From an uncultured Chryseobacterium sp. (GTDB lineage Bacteria; Bacteroidota; Bacteroidia; Flavobacteriales; Weeksellaceae), in the NCBI GenBank assembly GCA_913778505.1, contig CAJYWD010000045.1, positions 1-64,000 on the forward strand: a DNA stretch of 64,000 nt, written 5' to 3'. Below the pieces are notes generated by a model. That model ran no database searches. It saw nothing but the letters and a program-made list of their open reading frames with translations, and had not been told where the DNA came from. The translations under genes were made by a program, and so were the position numbers. This document shows positions 47,865-57,732 of this stretch, piece by piece (position 1 is the stretch's first letter; the number at the start of each line of letters is the position of its first letter).

Positions 47865-48197
47865 AATTATAATTATTTAAATTGGGGCATCTTTTCCGTC
47901 TTCCATTACCGTTCAAACCTAACGAAGCGGTACGATGATTCCAATGAAAATAAATAATAAATTATCATCAAGCCGGGCTGCGAAAGATTCAACATTAAAA
48001 AACAAAATGAATATCTGTAATTTGTAATAAATTAATTTTCAGGGTTTGTTTGTCATTGACTGTGTCGAATCGTCTATTTCCGAAGGAATTGCGATACGCC
48101 TAAAATTAAACATTTCAGATTCTTTCAGAATGCCAAAATGACTGCTGATTTAAGCTTTATCATTAGAAACGGACATTCATAAAAAAAAACTTCAAAA
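47865..48197. repeat. Repeat-filled gap: GCAGCCCGG element and MITE-like copy 2
   Basis: No gene. An inverted GCAGCCCGG element lies at 47884-47981 (GGGGCATCTTTTCCGTC at the left, AGCCGGGCTGC at the right). MITE-like copy 2 (48007-48180) follows, with left end ATGAATATCTGT and right end ACGGACATTCAT. Confidence 0.7.
48007..48180. mobile_element. MITE-like element, copy 2
   Basis: A 174-base copy bounded by ATGAATATCTGT and ACGGACATTCAT. Its interior is nearly the same as copy 1 at 18709-18891, including TTTGTCATTGACTG, TTCCGAAGGAATTGCGATACG and AAAATGACTGCTGATTTAAG. The right end is 18 bases before the next start codon, so it may supply promoter or leader sequence to the acetylesterase gene. 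Confidence 0.65.
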
Positions 48198-48932
48198 ATG
48201 AATAAAAAACTTTCAATCCTATTTTTGTTCTTTTCATTAATAACATTGGCTCAGAAACCTACATTATTTTTAATTGGTGATTCAACAATGTCCAACAAAG
48301 AAAATCCTGAAAAAAATCCCGAACACGGCTGGGGACAAGTTCTTCCGCAATTTTTCACATCGGGAATCGAAATCCAAAATCACGCAATGAATGGCAGAAG
48401 CTCCAAAAGTTTCAGAACGGAAGGACGCTGGGACAAAGTCGAAAAACAACTGAAAAAAGGTGATTTTGTAATCATTCAGTTTGGACACAATGACCAGAAA
48501 CTAAAAGATTCTACCAAATTTACCAATCCTTATACGCAATACAGAGCTAATCTGGAAAGATATGTCAACGAAACAAGAGCCAAAGGTGCAACACCGATTC
48601 TAATGACCTCCATCACTAGAAGGAATTTCAATGAAAATGGTGTTTTAGTCGATACGCACAAAGAATATCCCTTGGTCGTAAGATTAGTTGCAGATGCAAT
48701 GAAAGTTCCTTTTGTCGACATGCAATTGTTGACGGAACAAATGGAAATTGCAGCCGGTCCGGAAAAATCAAAACTGTTACACCTTCATTTCAAAGCAGGC
48801 GAAAATCCTTATTATGACAAGGATAAAGCGGATGACACACACTTATCCAAGTCAGGTGCAGAAACTGTTGCGAAACTTGCCGTCAACGCTTTGAAACCTT
48901 TAAATACCGGATTAGAAAAATATATCAAATAA
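48198..48932 (+). CDS. Rhamnogalacturonan acetylesterase (SGNH hydrolase)
   Basis: Removes acetyl groups from rhamnogalacturonan. A 244-residue exported protein (signal to LITLAQ) with all SGNH blocks: FLIGDSTMS (Ser29), AMNGRSSKSFRTEGRW with Gly, IQFGHNDQK with Asn, and DDTHLSKSGAE with the Asp/His pair. The GDSTMS and GRSSKSF(R/I)xEGRW forms are typical of the CE12/RhgT group. Lies 24 bases before the alpha/beta-hydrolase gene. Confidence 0.9.
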   Translation: MNKKLSILFLFFSLITLAQKPTLFLIGDSTMSNKENPEKNPEHGWGQVLPQFFTSGIEIQNHAMNGRSSKSFRTEGRWDKVEKQLKKGDFVIIQFGHNDQKLKDSTKFTNPYTQYRANLERYVNETRAKGATPILMTSITRRNFNENGVLVDTHKEYPLVVRLVADAMKVPFVDMQLLTEQMEIAAGPEKSKLLHLHFKAGENPYYDKDKADDTHLSKSGAETVAKLAVNALKPLNTGLEKYIK

Positions 48933-48956
48933 CTCATTATCATTAGACAATTGACA

Positions 48957-49862
48957 ATGAAAAAATTCGGATTTATTGTTTTGATTTTAATTGTAAATCT
49001 AATTTCCGCTCAGGAAAAAATAACGCTCTGGCCAAAAGGTCAGATGCCGAATAGCAAAGGTTTAGAATTAAAAAATGAAGAAAAAGACGGTCGGCTTGTA
49101 CAAATCAAAGAACCTGAATTATTTGCTTTTTTACCGCCAAAAGAAGACAGAAAACCAATGGCCGTGATTGTGATTCCAGGCGGTGGTTATTACAAACTGA
49201 CTTATGACCTGAATGGATTTCAGATTGCAAAATGGTTCAACACTTTGGGAATTTCAGCATTTGTGTTGAATTACAGATTACCAATTTCTCCTGATGTGAA
49301 GCAGAGAGAAATTGCACCGTTGCAGGATATTCAGGCGGCTATTAAATATCTTCGGAAAAATGCTTCTCAATACGGGATTTCACCGGAACAAATTGGAGTC
49401 ATCGGAACTTCTGCAGGCGGACATCTGGCTGCGTCAGCGAGTAATATTTCAAGAGATTACACAGAATTAAAGGACGATTGGACATCCATTTCCACCATTC
49501 CGAATTTTGCAATTCTGGTTTCTCCTGTCATCGATTTGGGAGAATACGCTCACGTTGGGAGTCGCAATAGTTTGCTGGGAGAGAATGCTTCACAAGAAAA
49601 AATCAACGAATACTCGATGCAAAACCGGGTGACTGACAAAACGCCTCCAACTCTATTGATTCACGCACAAAATGATAAAACCGTTCCGGTAATGAACAGC
49701 ATTATATATTATCAGGCTATGACCAAAAATAAAGTGAAAGGCGCATTGTTCATTTTTCCTGAAGGCGAACACAAAATCGGAATCACCAATAAATCTGAAC
49801 TAACGGATAACTGGAAAAAACTATGTTCTGACTGGCTGAAAACCTTATTTTCTAACCAATAA
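48957..49862 (+). CDS. Secreted alpha/beta-hydrolase esterase
   Basis: Probable acetyl- or feruloyl-type carbohydrate esterase of 301 residues (start at the ATG at 48957; a TTG lies two codons up). Signal MKKFGFIVLILIVNLISAQ. Oxyanion-hole IPGGGYYKL, nucleophile Ser152 in GTSAGGHLA, Asp in AQNDKTVPV and His in PEGEHKIG complete the triad, as in the BD-FAE/Axe group. Its place between the RG acetylesterase and GH28 suggests a pectin side-group as substrate. Confidence 0.85.
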   Translation: MKKFGFIVLILIVNLISAQEKITLWPKGQMPNSKGLELKNEEKDGRLVQIKEPELFAFLPPKEDRKPMAVIVIPGGGYYKLTYDLNGFQIAKWFNTLGISAFVLNYRLPISPDVKQREIAPLQDIQAAIKYLRKNASQYGISPEQIGVIGTSAGGHLAASASNISRDYTELKDDWTSISTIPNFAILVSPVIDLGEYAHVGSRNSLLGENASQEKINEYSMQNRVTDKTPPTLLIHAQNDKTVPVMNSIIYYQAMTKNKVKGALFIFPEGEHKIGITNKSELTDNWKKLCSDWLKTLFSNQ

Positions 49863-49955
49863 TCTTGTAACAGACAGTGCAGGATAATTTTTCTCAGTAG
49901 TAATATTAGTTTGCAATACGAAGAAATTCTTCAAAAGCCTTAAACCTAAATCTTT

Positions 49956-51359
49956 ATGAAAAAATATATTCCACTTCTATTAACCTTGTTTTTTTCTGTA
50001 ACTGTTTCTTCCCAGTACCAACCCTGGACTTCCTCAAAGCAACCATTAAAGGAAATCAAAGCTTTAAAAAAGCAAATTAAAAAACCGGAATTCAGAAAAG
50101 TGGATTACCTGATTACGGATTTCGGTGCAGTCGGTGACGGAAAAACAAAAAATACAGACGCTTTCAAAAAAGCGATTGAAAAATGCAATGCAGAAGGAGG
50201 AGGAAGAGTTGTTGTACCAAACGGCGTTTTCTTAACAGGAGCCATTTATTTGAAATCAAACGTGAATCTTTATTTGAGCGATGGTTCTACGATTTTATTC
50301 AGCCAGGACAGCAACGACTACCCTATCGTTTTCACGCGTTGGGAAGGGATGGAATGTATGAATTATTCCTCTTTAATTTATGCATATGAAGAAGAAAATA
50401 TCGCCATTACAGGAAAAGGTACTTTGGATGGAAATTCAGATAATAATAATTGGTGGTTTTGGTGTGGTGCAACAAAATACGGTTACAACGAAACCCGTCC
50501 GGGAAGACAAAATCCTGCCCGGGCAAAACTTCACGAATATATGGCGCAGAGAAAACCTGCCAGAGAAAGAATCTTCGGGGACGGATGGTATTTGAGACCT
50601 AATTTCGTTCAGCCTTACAAGTCGAAAAACTTTTATATGGCGGATGTTTTGGTTAAAAATTCTCCGATGTGGAATCTGAATCCCGTTTTGTGTGAAAATG
50701 TTTTGATTGAAAGGGTAAAAGTCATCAGCCACGGACCAAACAACGATGGTTTCGACCCTGAAGCGTGTAAAAACGTCTGGATTAAAGATTCCTATTTCGA
50801 CACAGGAGATGACTGCATCGCCATTAAATCAGGACGAGACGAGGACGGAAGAGACATCGGAAAACCTGCCGAAAACCACATCATCGAAAACTGCGAAATG
50901 AAAGATGGTCACGGCGGTGTGGTTATCGGAAGCGAGATTGCAGGCGGCGCAAAAAATATTTACGCCATCGGAAACGTAATGGACAGCAAAAATCTAGACC
51001 GAGCGTTGAGAATTAAAACCAGCTCAAGCCGTGGCGGAATCATCGAAAATGTATTTTTCTACAACACAAAAGTTGGAGCTTACAAAGAAGCCGCCGTTCG
51101 TTTCAATATGCATTATGAAAAACCTGGAAATCACATCCCGACGATGAGAAATATCTGGGTTGAAAATCTAACCGTTGACAAAGGCGGAAAATATGCGGTT
51201 TTTTCTGATGCTTATGAATCCTCTCCGGTAATGGATTTCACAATGATTAATGCTAAAATGGTGGGCGTTCAGATTCCTTATAAAGTGGATTATATGAAAA
51301 ACGTGACGCTTAAAAATGTAACCGTTAACGGACAACCATTAACTGAGTTAAAACCATAA
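49956..51359 (+). CDS. GH28 polygalacturonase-type hydrolase
   Basis: A 467-residue exported beta-helix enzyme (signal to TVSSQ). GH28 landmarks: ITDFGAVGDGKTKNTDAFKKAI at the N-terminus, GPNNDGFDPEAC (the NTD-block variant), TGDDCIAIKSG with the catalytic Asp pair, DGHGGVVIGSE with the GHG motif, and RALRIKTSSSRGG with RIK. GH28 covers polygalacturonases and rhamnogalacturonan hydrolases; the surrounding genes favour a rhamnogalacturonan-linked role. Confidence 0.93.
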   Translation: MKKYIPLLLTLFFSVTVSSQYQPWTSSKQPLKEIKALKKQIKKPEFRKVDYLITDFGAVGDGKTKNTDAFKKAIEKCNAEGGGRVVVPNGVFLTGAIYLKSNVNLYLSDGSTILFSQDSNDYPIVFTRWEGMECMNYSSLIYAYEEENIAITGKGTLDGNSDNNNWWFWCGATKYGYNETRPGRQNPARAKLHEYMAQRKPARERIFGDGWYLRPNFVQPYKSKNFYMADVLVKNSPMWNLNPVLCENVLIERVKVISHGPNNDGFDPEACKNVWIKDSYFDTGDDCIAIKSGRDEDGRDIGKPAENHIIENCEMKDGHGGVVIGSEIAGGAKNIYAIGNVMDSKNLDRALRIKTSSSRGGIIENVFFYNTKVGAYKEAAVRFNMHYEKPGNHIPTMRNIWVENLTVDKGGKYAVFSDAYESSPVMDFTMINAKMVGVQIPYKVDYMKNVTLKNVTVNGQPLTELKP

Positions 51360-51374
51360 TTCAACTTTGTATAA

Positions 51375-51546
51375 TTGAACACAAAGTACACAATGGTTTT
51401 TTAAATTCATATTGCTTAAAAGTTCACAAAGCCGCTTCGCTTACATAAGATTTCTTGTAAAAACTTGTGCTTTTTTAAGCGAAGCGGCTTTGTGAGACTA
51501 AAATTATTAGATGATTACCAAAACTCTTTGTGAGCTTAGTGTTCAA
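51375..51546. repeat. Complete GCAAAG-family element with nested palindrome
   Basis: Ends TTGAACACAAAGTACACAA and (inverted) TTTGTGAGCTTAGTGTTCAA enclose a second inverted pair, TTCACAAAGCCGCTTCGCTTA with AAGCGAAGCGGCTTTGTGA. At 172 bases it is the best-preserved copy of this family. It fills most of the GH28 to DUF4450 gap. Confidence 0.75.
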
Positions 51547-51593
51547 AAAATTCAATGTGACAGAAATGAATACAAAATATTTTAAAAATTAAA

Positions 51594-54500
51594 ATGCGCA
51601 GCAAAACCATTTTCGCCGGACTCCTGATTTTATCGGCACTCTCCCATTCTTTTGCTCAATCCAAACATTGGCAAAATATCGAGCGTGAACTGCATTACAA
51701 GGAAGACAAAGGCGATTTTTTATTGGTCAACGGAAAGTACAGATTCAACAGAGCGTTGTACGGAGACAACCGTGCATCAAGAGTTGAAGCCGGAGATTTG
51801 CCGGAATTTGCGTTGTATCTCCCGGGAATGGGCGGCAATCTTCAGTTCGTCATTCAGAAAGGAAATTCCATTAAAAAATTAATTCAGGCTGATAAAATTG
51901 AAACACGTTATCGTCCTGGTTCGATGCTGTATGAAATCAAAGACCCGATTCTCGGAAACGGAACTTTGAAATTAACTGTTTTAGCACAAGCTAAAGAAGA
52001 GGGTTTGGTTTTAAAAATGGAAACTGTCAATATAGATTCATCAACAAAAATCTATGCAGTTTACGGCGGTGCAAGCGGGAAGACTTTCAGCAGAAACGGC
52101 GACATTGGCGCAGACCCGGAATCCGGATTTTATCTGTTGCCTGAATATTGTCTGAATAATCAGTTTCAGTTTAACAAAAATCAGTTTCAGCTTAATTATC
52201 TAAATAAGAAAAAAGAAACTCAAATTGTCAACGGAAGTTTTTCAAACGTCAATTCATTACAGAAAACCGATGCAACGACTTTAGAAAAATTGGCTGTGTT
52301 TACTCAAAATAAAGCAGACAAATCGCCGATTGTCTACGCTTCCTACTCTTCACAAAAAAATCCGGTTTATATCCAAATCGCAAAAGGAAAATCAGATAAA
52401 AGCTTTTCGGATGAAGAATTGAAAAACATTTTTAATGAAGCCGAAAAAGCTCGTTTAACATTAACCAACAGAATTCAACTTAAAACGCCCGATGCAGATT
52501 TAAATAACTTCGGAGCTAATTTAGCGATTGCCGCCGACGGAATCTGGGAAAGTCCGACTTTCCTTCACGGTGCAGTTGCCTGGAGAATGCGGTTGAATGC
52601 CTGGAGAGGAGCTTACACCGCTGATGTGTTGAGTTGGCACGACCGGGCGAAAGAACATTTTGAAAGCTACGCCAATTCGCAGGTTTTGAAGCCGGATTCT
52701 GCACCAGTTGTAATGGACACGATGCGTCATCTTGCCCGTCACGAGGAGAAAATGGGAACTGCCGTTTTTTCAAGCGGATACATTTCCAGAAATCCGAATG
52801 ACAATACGAAACCGCATCATTACGATATGAATCTGGTATTTTTCGACCAGATGTTTTCACATTTCAATTACACGGGGGACAAAGAATTTCTGAAAAAAAT
52901 GTGGCCAACAATGGTTCGTCATATCGATTGGGAAAAGCGGAATTTCAAGCGTGGCGATTTGTATGATGCGTATGCGGCGATTTGGGCGAGTGACGCGCTG
53001 CAATATTCAGGTGGAAAAGTGACGCACACGTCGGCGTATAATTACAGAGCCAACCGTGAAATGGCGAAGCTCGCAAAAATTATTGGCGAAAATCCGCAAC
53101 CTTATGAACAGGAAGCTGATGCGATTTTAAAGGCGATGAAAAATGAACTTTGGATTAAAAACAAAGGCTATTTTGCTGAATATAAAGATGCATTGGGCAA
53201 CAAAATCGTTCACGACCAACCGGGAATCTGGTCGATTTATCACGTTTCTGATGCTTATATTTTAGATGAATTTGAGGATTATCAGAATTTACAATACATC
53301 AATTATTACACCCCGAAAATCCCGATTACCGTAAAAGGTGCAGCTCATAAAGACTATTTTACGTTAGCGACCACCAATTGGCAACCTTACGACTGGTCGA
53401 TTAACAACGTCGCTTTGGCGGAAAATTTACAGACCGCTTTGGCGTATTGGCAAGCCGGAAGAAGTGAGGATGCGTACCAACTATGGAAAGGAAATCTGGT
53501 CGAAAGTATGTATTACGGCATCAGTCCGGGAAATTTTGAACAGCTTTCGCATTACGACGCATTTCGTGGAGAATTGTACCGGGATTTTGCCGACCCGATT
53601 GGTGTGGCTTCAAGAACCTTGACAGAAGGACTTTTCGGCGTTTATCCTAAATTACTGGATGATAAGGTTGAAATAAAACCAGGTTTTCCGAAAGATTGGA
53701 ATTCTGCCGAGTTGAAACTTCCGGATTGGGAATATCAGTTTAAAAGAACTTCGAAAAAAACGGAATATTTATTTAAATCGAAATATCAGAATCCTGTTTC
53801 TCTGGAAATGCAGATTCCTGTGAATGAGTCCAATATTAAATCTGTAAAAGTGAATGGGAAAAATGTGGATTGGAAAATTAAACCTAACTCCATTCTGCAA
53901 CCAAGCATCCGGTTTGAAACGCCGAAAGGAAAAGATTTTAAGATTGAAATTAATTATTCCGGTGAAGAACTGAAAAACGAACAGACGGATTACATTAATT
54001 ATATTTCTGAAAATCTTCAATTGAAATTTGATTCAAAAAAGAAGATTAAAGATATTCTTGACCCTCAGCAATTAATTAAAAACAGAAATGGAAATCAATT
54101 TAGTTTAATTCAGGAAGAAAGAAAAGGAACTTTCTTCGTGCAAGTTGAGCAAAATGGAACCAAGTGGTGGCAACCTGTGAATGTTGATATTCGTTTTCCT
54201 TTGGAGACAAAATGGGTGAATAAAAAACTTCAGATTGAGTCAAAATCTGCAAATCCAATTAATGGAAAATTGGCTGCTAATGGTTTATATAAAACTTTCA
54301 GCATTCAGAAAAATCAAGATACATCGATTGAAATTCCTGCAAATTATCTAAGCAAAGGAACCAATTCTATTGAGCTTGAATACAACGGAATCAAACAAAA
54401 TATTGAAATCACGGATTGGGAAATTGAGAATAAAGGTCAATTCAATACTATTTCTTTAGCTTCAAAATACAATGAAAAAGTCACCGAGATTTTCAATCAG

Positions 54501-55181
54501 AAATACCTTTCGCCAAGGTTGAAAGTCCCTACTCTACAGCTTCCGTGGCAGGGCATCGGGAACTGGTGCTATCCGTTAGCATCTGCAGATATTGATGACA
54601 CCGGCTTGATGGCGCGACGCAAAAATGGCAGAGTTGAATATCTTGGGATTCCTTTTTTAATGGATAACAGTGAGAAAAATATTGTTTTTACAAGTCAATG
54701 GGACAATTATCCGGATTCAATTGAGATTCCTCTGACTGGAAAAGGAAAGAAAATTTATTTTCTGATGGCTGGTTCTACCAATCCGATGCAGTCGCAGATA
54801 GTGAATGGAACAATTACGGTTCAATATGCTGATGGTTCAACTTCGGAACTGGAATTGAAAAACCCAACGAATTGGTGGCCGATTGAGCAGGATTTGTTTG
54901 ATGATAATTTTGCGTTTGAAATTCCGGATGATAAAATTCCGTATCGTGTCAGATTAAAAACAGGTGAATTGTACCAAAACGGAAATAAAGTTAGATATTC
55001 CGATACATTAGGTGTGAAAAATCCGGAGATCACTAAAGGAAAAAGCCGTGAAGTGGATGGCGGTGCAGCAACGATCCTTGATTTGCCGATTGATTCCCAA
55101 AAAGAACTGAAATCAGTAAAGTTGTCCGCAGTAAGCAATGATGTGGTGATTGGAATGATGAGTGCGACGGTTTTGAGATAA
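51594..55181 (+). CDS. Large secreted six-hairpin-like glycosidase, DUF4450 type
   Basis: A 1195-residue exported protein (signal to LSHSFAQ). The N-terminal ~280 residues look like a beta-sandwich; the middle (about 300-680) is an (alpha/alpha)6-type barrel with HGAVAWRMRLNAWRGAYTADVLSWHDRAK, AIWASDALQYSGGKVTHTSAYNYRANREMAKLAK and NVALAENLQTALAYWQAGR; the rest is beta-rich. I link it to DUF4450 from memory of the AWR..GWR..GAY pattern. The catalytic residue and bond specificity are not assigned; in this run a rhamnosidase-like or galacturonidase-like role is plausible. Confidence 0.65.
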   Translation: MRSKTIFAGLLILSALSHSFAQSKHWQNIERELHYKEDKGDFLLVNGKYRFNRALYGDNRASRVEAGDLPEFALYLPGMGGNLQFVIQKGNSIKKLIQADKIETRYRPGSMLYEIKDPILGNGTLKLTVLAQAKEEGLVLKMETVNIDSSTKIYAVYGGASGKTFSRNGDIGADPESGFYLLPEYCLNNQFQFNKNQFQLNYLNKKKETQIVNGSFSNVNSLQKTDATTLEKLAVFTQNKADKSPIVYASYSSQKNPVYIQIAKGKSDKSFSDEELKNIFNEAEKARLTLTNRIQLKTPDADLNNFGANLAIAADGIWESPTFLHGAVAWRMRLNAWRGAYTADVLSWHDRAKEHFESYANSQVLKPDSAPVVMDTMRHLARHEEKMGTAVFSSGYISRNPNDNTKPHHYDMNLVFFDQMFSHFNYTGDKEFLKKMWPTMVRHIDWEKRNFKRGDLYDAYAAIWASDALQYSGGKVTHTSAYNYRANREMAKLAKIIGENPQPYEQEADAILKAMKNELWIKNKGYFAEYKDALGNKIVHDQPGIWSIYHVSDAYILDEFEDYQNLQYINYYTPKIPITVKGAAHKDYFTLATTNWQPYDWSINNVALAENLQTALAYWQAGRSEDAYQLWKGNLVESMYYGISPGNFEQLSHYDAFRGELYRDFADPIGVASRTLTEGLFGVYPKLLDDKVEIKPGFPKDWNSAELKLPDWEYQFKRTSKKTEYLFKSKYQNPVSLEMQIPVNESNIKSVKVNGKNVDWKIKPNSILQPSIRFETPKGKDFKIEINYSGEELKNEQTDYINYISENLQLKFDSKKKIKDILDPQQLIKNRNGNQFSLIQEERKGTFFVQVEQNGTKWWQPVNVDIRFPLETKWVNKKLQIESKSANPINGKLAANGLYKTFSIQKNQDTSIEIPANYLSKGTNSIELEYNGIKQNIEITDWEIENKGQFNTISLASKYNEKVTEIFNQKYLSPRLKVPTLQLPWQGIGNWCYPLASADIDDTGLMARRKNGRVEYLGIPFLMDNSEKNIVFTSQWDNYPDSIEIPLTGKGKKIYFLMAGSTNPMQSQIVNGTITVQYADGSTSELELKNPTNWWPIEQDLFDDNFAFEIPDDKIPYRVRLKTGELYQNGNKVRYSDTLGVKNPEITKGKSREVDGGAATILDLPIDSQKELKSVKLSAVSNDVVIGMMSATVLR

Positions 55182-55276
55182 GTTAATGCTATGAATGCAC
55201 AAACTTTCACTAAAATTAAAACGAGCGAGATTAGCGCATTAATAGGAAGACAATTTCAAAAAGAATTAAACTAGAA

Positions 55277-55428
55277 ATGAATGTCCGTAATTGGTGAAAA
55301 CTTAATTATTAACAGTTTGTTTGTCATTCCGCAGGAATCTAAACTAATTCATTTTCAGTGTGTTGACATTCCTCCGGAATGACAAAATGACTGTTGATTT
55401 TAGCTTTACACTTAAAGACAGACATTCA
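55277..55428. mobile_element. MITE-like element, copy 3
   Basis: A 152-base copy with ends ATGAATGTCCGT and GACATTCA. Its core differs from copies 1 and 2: it holds the plain palindrome TTTGTCATTCCGCAGGAATCT with CATTCCTCCGGAATGACAAA, linking the MITE to the short GTCATTCCG palindromes seen alone elsewhere. Confidence 0.65.
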
Positions 55429-55467
55429 CCAAACTAGAAAATATTTTTTATATTAAAATAAATTAAA

Positions 55468-57603
55468 ATGAAGAAAATTGCCATATATCTAATTCTTTTC
55501 TGCTTCGGATTTTCATCCCTGAATGCCCAGAAAATCGACCGTAAAAAAGTCGTTCAGCGACACAATATCGTCAATGTAAAAGCAGATACTTTATCAACTT
55601 TGACGGTTGGAAACGGGAAATTTGCATACACTGTTGACATTACCGGAATGCAGTCATTCCCTGAATATTACAAAAATGGAGTTTCTCTAGGAACCCAGTC
55701 TGAATGGGGCTGGAACAGTTTTCCGAATACCGAAAATTTTAAATTCGAGGAGACTTTAAAGCCATACGATTTCAACAATAACGGAAGAAAAGCATTGTAC
55801 AGTGTTCAAATCAAAGAACCGGAACGAAACAAAAAAGCGGTTGAATATTTCAGAGTCAATAAACATCGCCTGCAACTCGGAAATGTCGGGATTGAATTGA
55901 TTAAAAAGAACGGCCAGAAAGCGCAGGTTTCAGATATTCAAAACATCAATCAGAAAATTGATTTATGGACGGGAATAATCACCAGTGAATTTTCTCTGGA
56001 AGGAATTCCGGTAAAAGTCTGGACAGCTTCTTTCCAGAATTCAGATAAAATTGGGGTTAAAATCGAGTCTGATTTAATTTCTCAAAAAAGGTTAAAGGTT
56101 TTTGCTCGCTATCCTTATCCAAGCGGACAGTTTTTGGATGAAGGAAGTTTTTACGGAAATGATGATAAACATTCAACAAAATTGATTTCTTCAAATTCAA
56201 CTCAAGGATTAATTGAACACAAATTACAAACTGCAGATTATTTCACGCAATTATATTTTACTGATGGAAAATTAAGCGAATCCGGAAAGCATAATTTCGT
56301 TTTCGAACCTTCTTCGAAAAGTAAAAAACTGGAATTGACGGTTGAATTTTCAGAAAAAAATCAAAAAACCACCAAAAGTTTATTTGCTGATGCTGAAAAA
56401 GAAAGTATTTCAGGATGGAAGAGCTTCTGGGAAAGCGGTGCAGCCGTAGATTTTGAAGGAAGTACGGATAAAAGAGCGAACGAATTAGAACGCAGAATTG
56501 TTTTGTCTGAATACTTAACAAAAGTTCAGTGTGGAGGAAGCAATCCGCCCCAGGAAACAGGTTTGACATTCAATAGTTGGTACGGAAAACCGCATACGGA
56601 AATGCATTGGTGGCACGGTGTTCACTTTGCTTTGTGGGGAAGACCGGAAATTTTGGAAAAGCAATTGGATTATTATTTCAGGTCATTTGAAAAAGCAAAG
56701 AAATTAGCGGAAAGACAAGGTTACAAAGGGGTGAGATGGATTAAAATGTCGGATAATGAAGGAAATGAAAGTCCGTCTTCTGTAGCCGCATTTTTGATTT
56801 GGGAACAACCGCATTTGATTTATATGACCGAACTTTTGTACCGTCATAACAAAGACAAAAAAGTTCTTGAAAAATATAAAGATTTGGTGTATGCAACCGC
56901 TGAATTTATGGCTGATTTCGCAACGTATGACAAAGAGAAAAACCGTTACAACTTAGGAAAAGGTGTCATTCCGGCACAGGAAGTTTTCCCTGCGAAAGAA
57001 ACGTATAACCCGACTTACGAGGTTGCGTATTGGGATTGGGCTTTGAAAATAGCTCAGCAATGGAAGGAGAGACTTGGCGAATCAAGAGATAAAAAATGGG
57101 ATGATGTCATTACAAAACTGGCTCCGCTTCCGGTTCAGGATGGCGTTTATTTATCGACAGAATCGGCGAAAGATTCTTTTACATTTCCAAAATGGATGAC
57201 CGACCATCCCGCAGTTTTAGGAGCGTTGGGAATGGTTCCCGAATCTCCGAAATTGGATAAAAAAATAATGAAAAATACGTTGGATATTGTTTGGGAAAGA
57301 TGGAACTGGAGTCACACTTGGGGTTGGGATTTCCCAATGACAGCGATGACAGCAGCGAGACTTGGACTTCCAAACAAAGCGTTGGATGCGCTTTTTATGA
57401 ATATTCAGACGAATACTTATTTGAAAAACGGTCATAATTTTCAGGATGGAAGATTGAGAATTTACCTTCCCGGAAATGGAGGAACTTTAACAGCAGTTGC
57501 AATGATGCTCGAAGGTTGGGACAGTTCGACCGGACAATTTCCCGGTTTCCCGAAAGACGGAACCTGGAAAATAAAAGCGGAAGGGTTTAAGAAAATGCCT
57601 TAA
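55468..57603 (+). CDS. Secreted six-hairpin-like glycosidase
   Basis: A 711-residue exported protein (signal to SSLNAQ). The N-terminal ~290 residues are beta-sandwich-like; from about 330 a helical barrel carries LSEYLTKVQCGGSNPPQETGLTFNSWYGKPHTEMHWWHGVHFALWGRPE, GVRWIKMSDNEGNESPSS and WSHTWGWDFPMTAMTAARLGLP. This arrangement is that of GH65/GH95-type enzymes. I cannot give a specific family. In context it probably acts on pectin-derived oligosaccharides. Confidence 0.65.
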   Translation: MKKIAIYLILFCFGFSSLNAQKIDRKKVVQRHNIVNVKADTLSTLTVGNGKFAYTVDITGMQSFPEYYKNGVSLGTQSEWGWNSFPNTENFKFEETLKPYDFNNNGRKALYSVQIKEPERNKKAVEYFRVNKHRLQLGNVGIELIKKNGQKAQVSDIQNINQKIDLWTGIITSEFSLEGIPVKVWTASFQNSDKIGVKIESDLISQKRLKVFARYPYPSGQFLDEGSFYGNDDKHSTKLISSNSTQGLIEHKLQTADYFTQLYFTDGKLSESGKHNFVFEPSSKSKKLELTVEFSEKNQKTTKSLFADAEKESISGWKSFWESGAAVDFEGSTDKRANELERRIVLSEYLTKVQCGGSNPPQETGLTFNSWYGKPHTEMHWWHGVHFALWGRPEILEKQLDYYFRSFEKAKKLAERQGYKGVRWIKMSDNEGNESPSSVAAFLIWEQPHLIYMTELLYRHNKDKKVLEKYKDLVYATAEFMADFATYDKEKNRYNLGKGVIPAQEVFPAKETYNPTYEVAYWDWALKIAQQWKERLGESRDKKWDDVITKLAPLPVQDGVYLSTESAKDSFTFPKWMTDHPAVLGALGMVPESPKLDKKIMKNTLDIVWERWNWSHTWGWDFPMTAMTAARLGLPNKALDALFMNIQTNTYLKNGHNFQDGRLRIYLPGNGGTLTAVAMMLEGWDSSTGQFPGFPKDGTWKIKAEGFKKMP

Positions 57604-57638
57604 AAATTACTTTAGTTTTATTTCATATTTTTAATTTG

Positions 57639-57668
57639 AAGTCTGTCAGCAATGGCAGGCTTTTTTTT
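57639..57668 (+). terminator. Intrinsic terminator before the pectate-lyase-like gene
   Basis: AGTCTGTC AGCAAT GGCAGGCT (two G-T pairs) followed by eight T. It splits the pectin run, so the lyase gene needs its own promoter or read-through. Confidence 0.75.
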
Positions 57669-57732
57669 CTACAGCACAGAGCAGGACAATTTAATAAGAT
57701 AAAGATAATAACTTGTTCATTTATTAACAGTT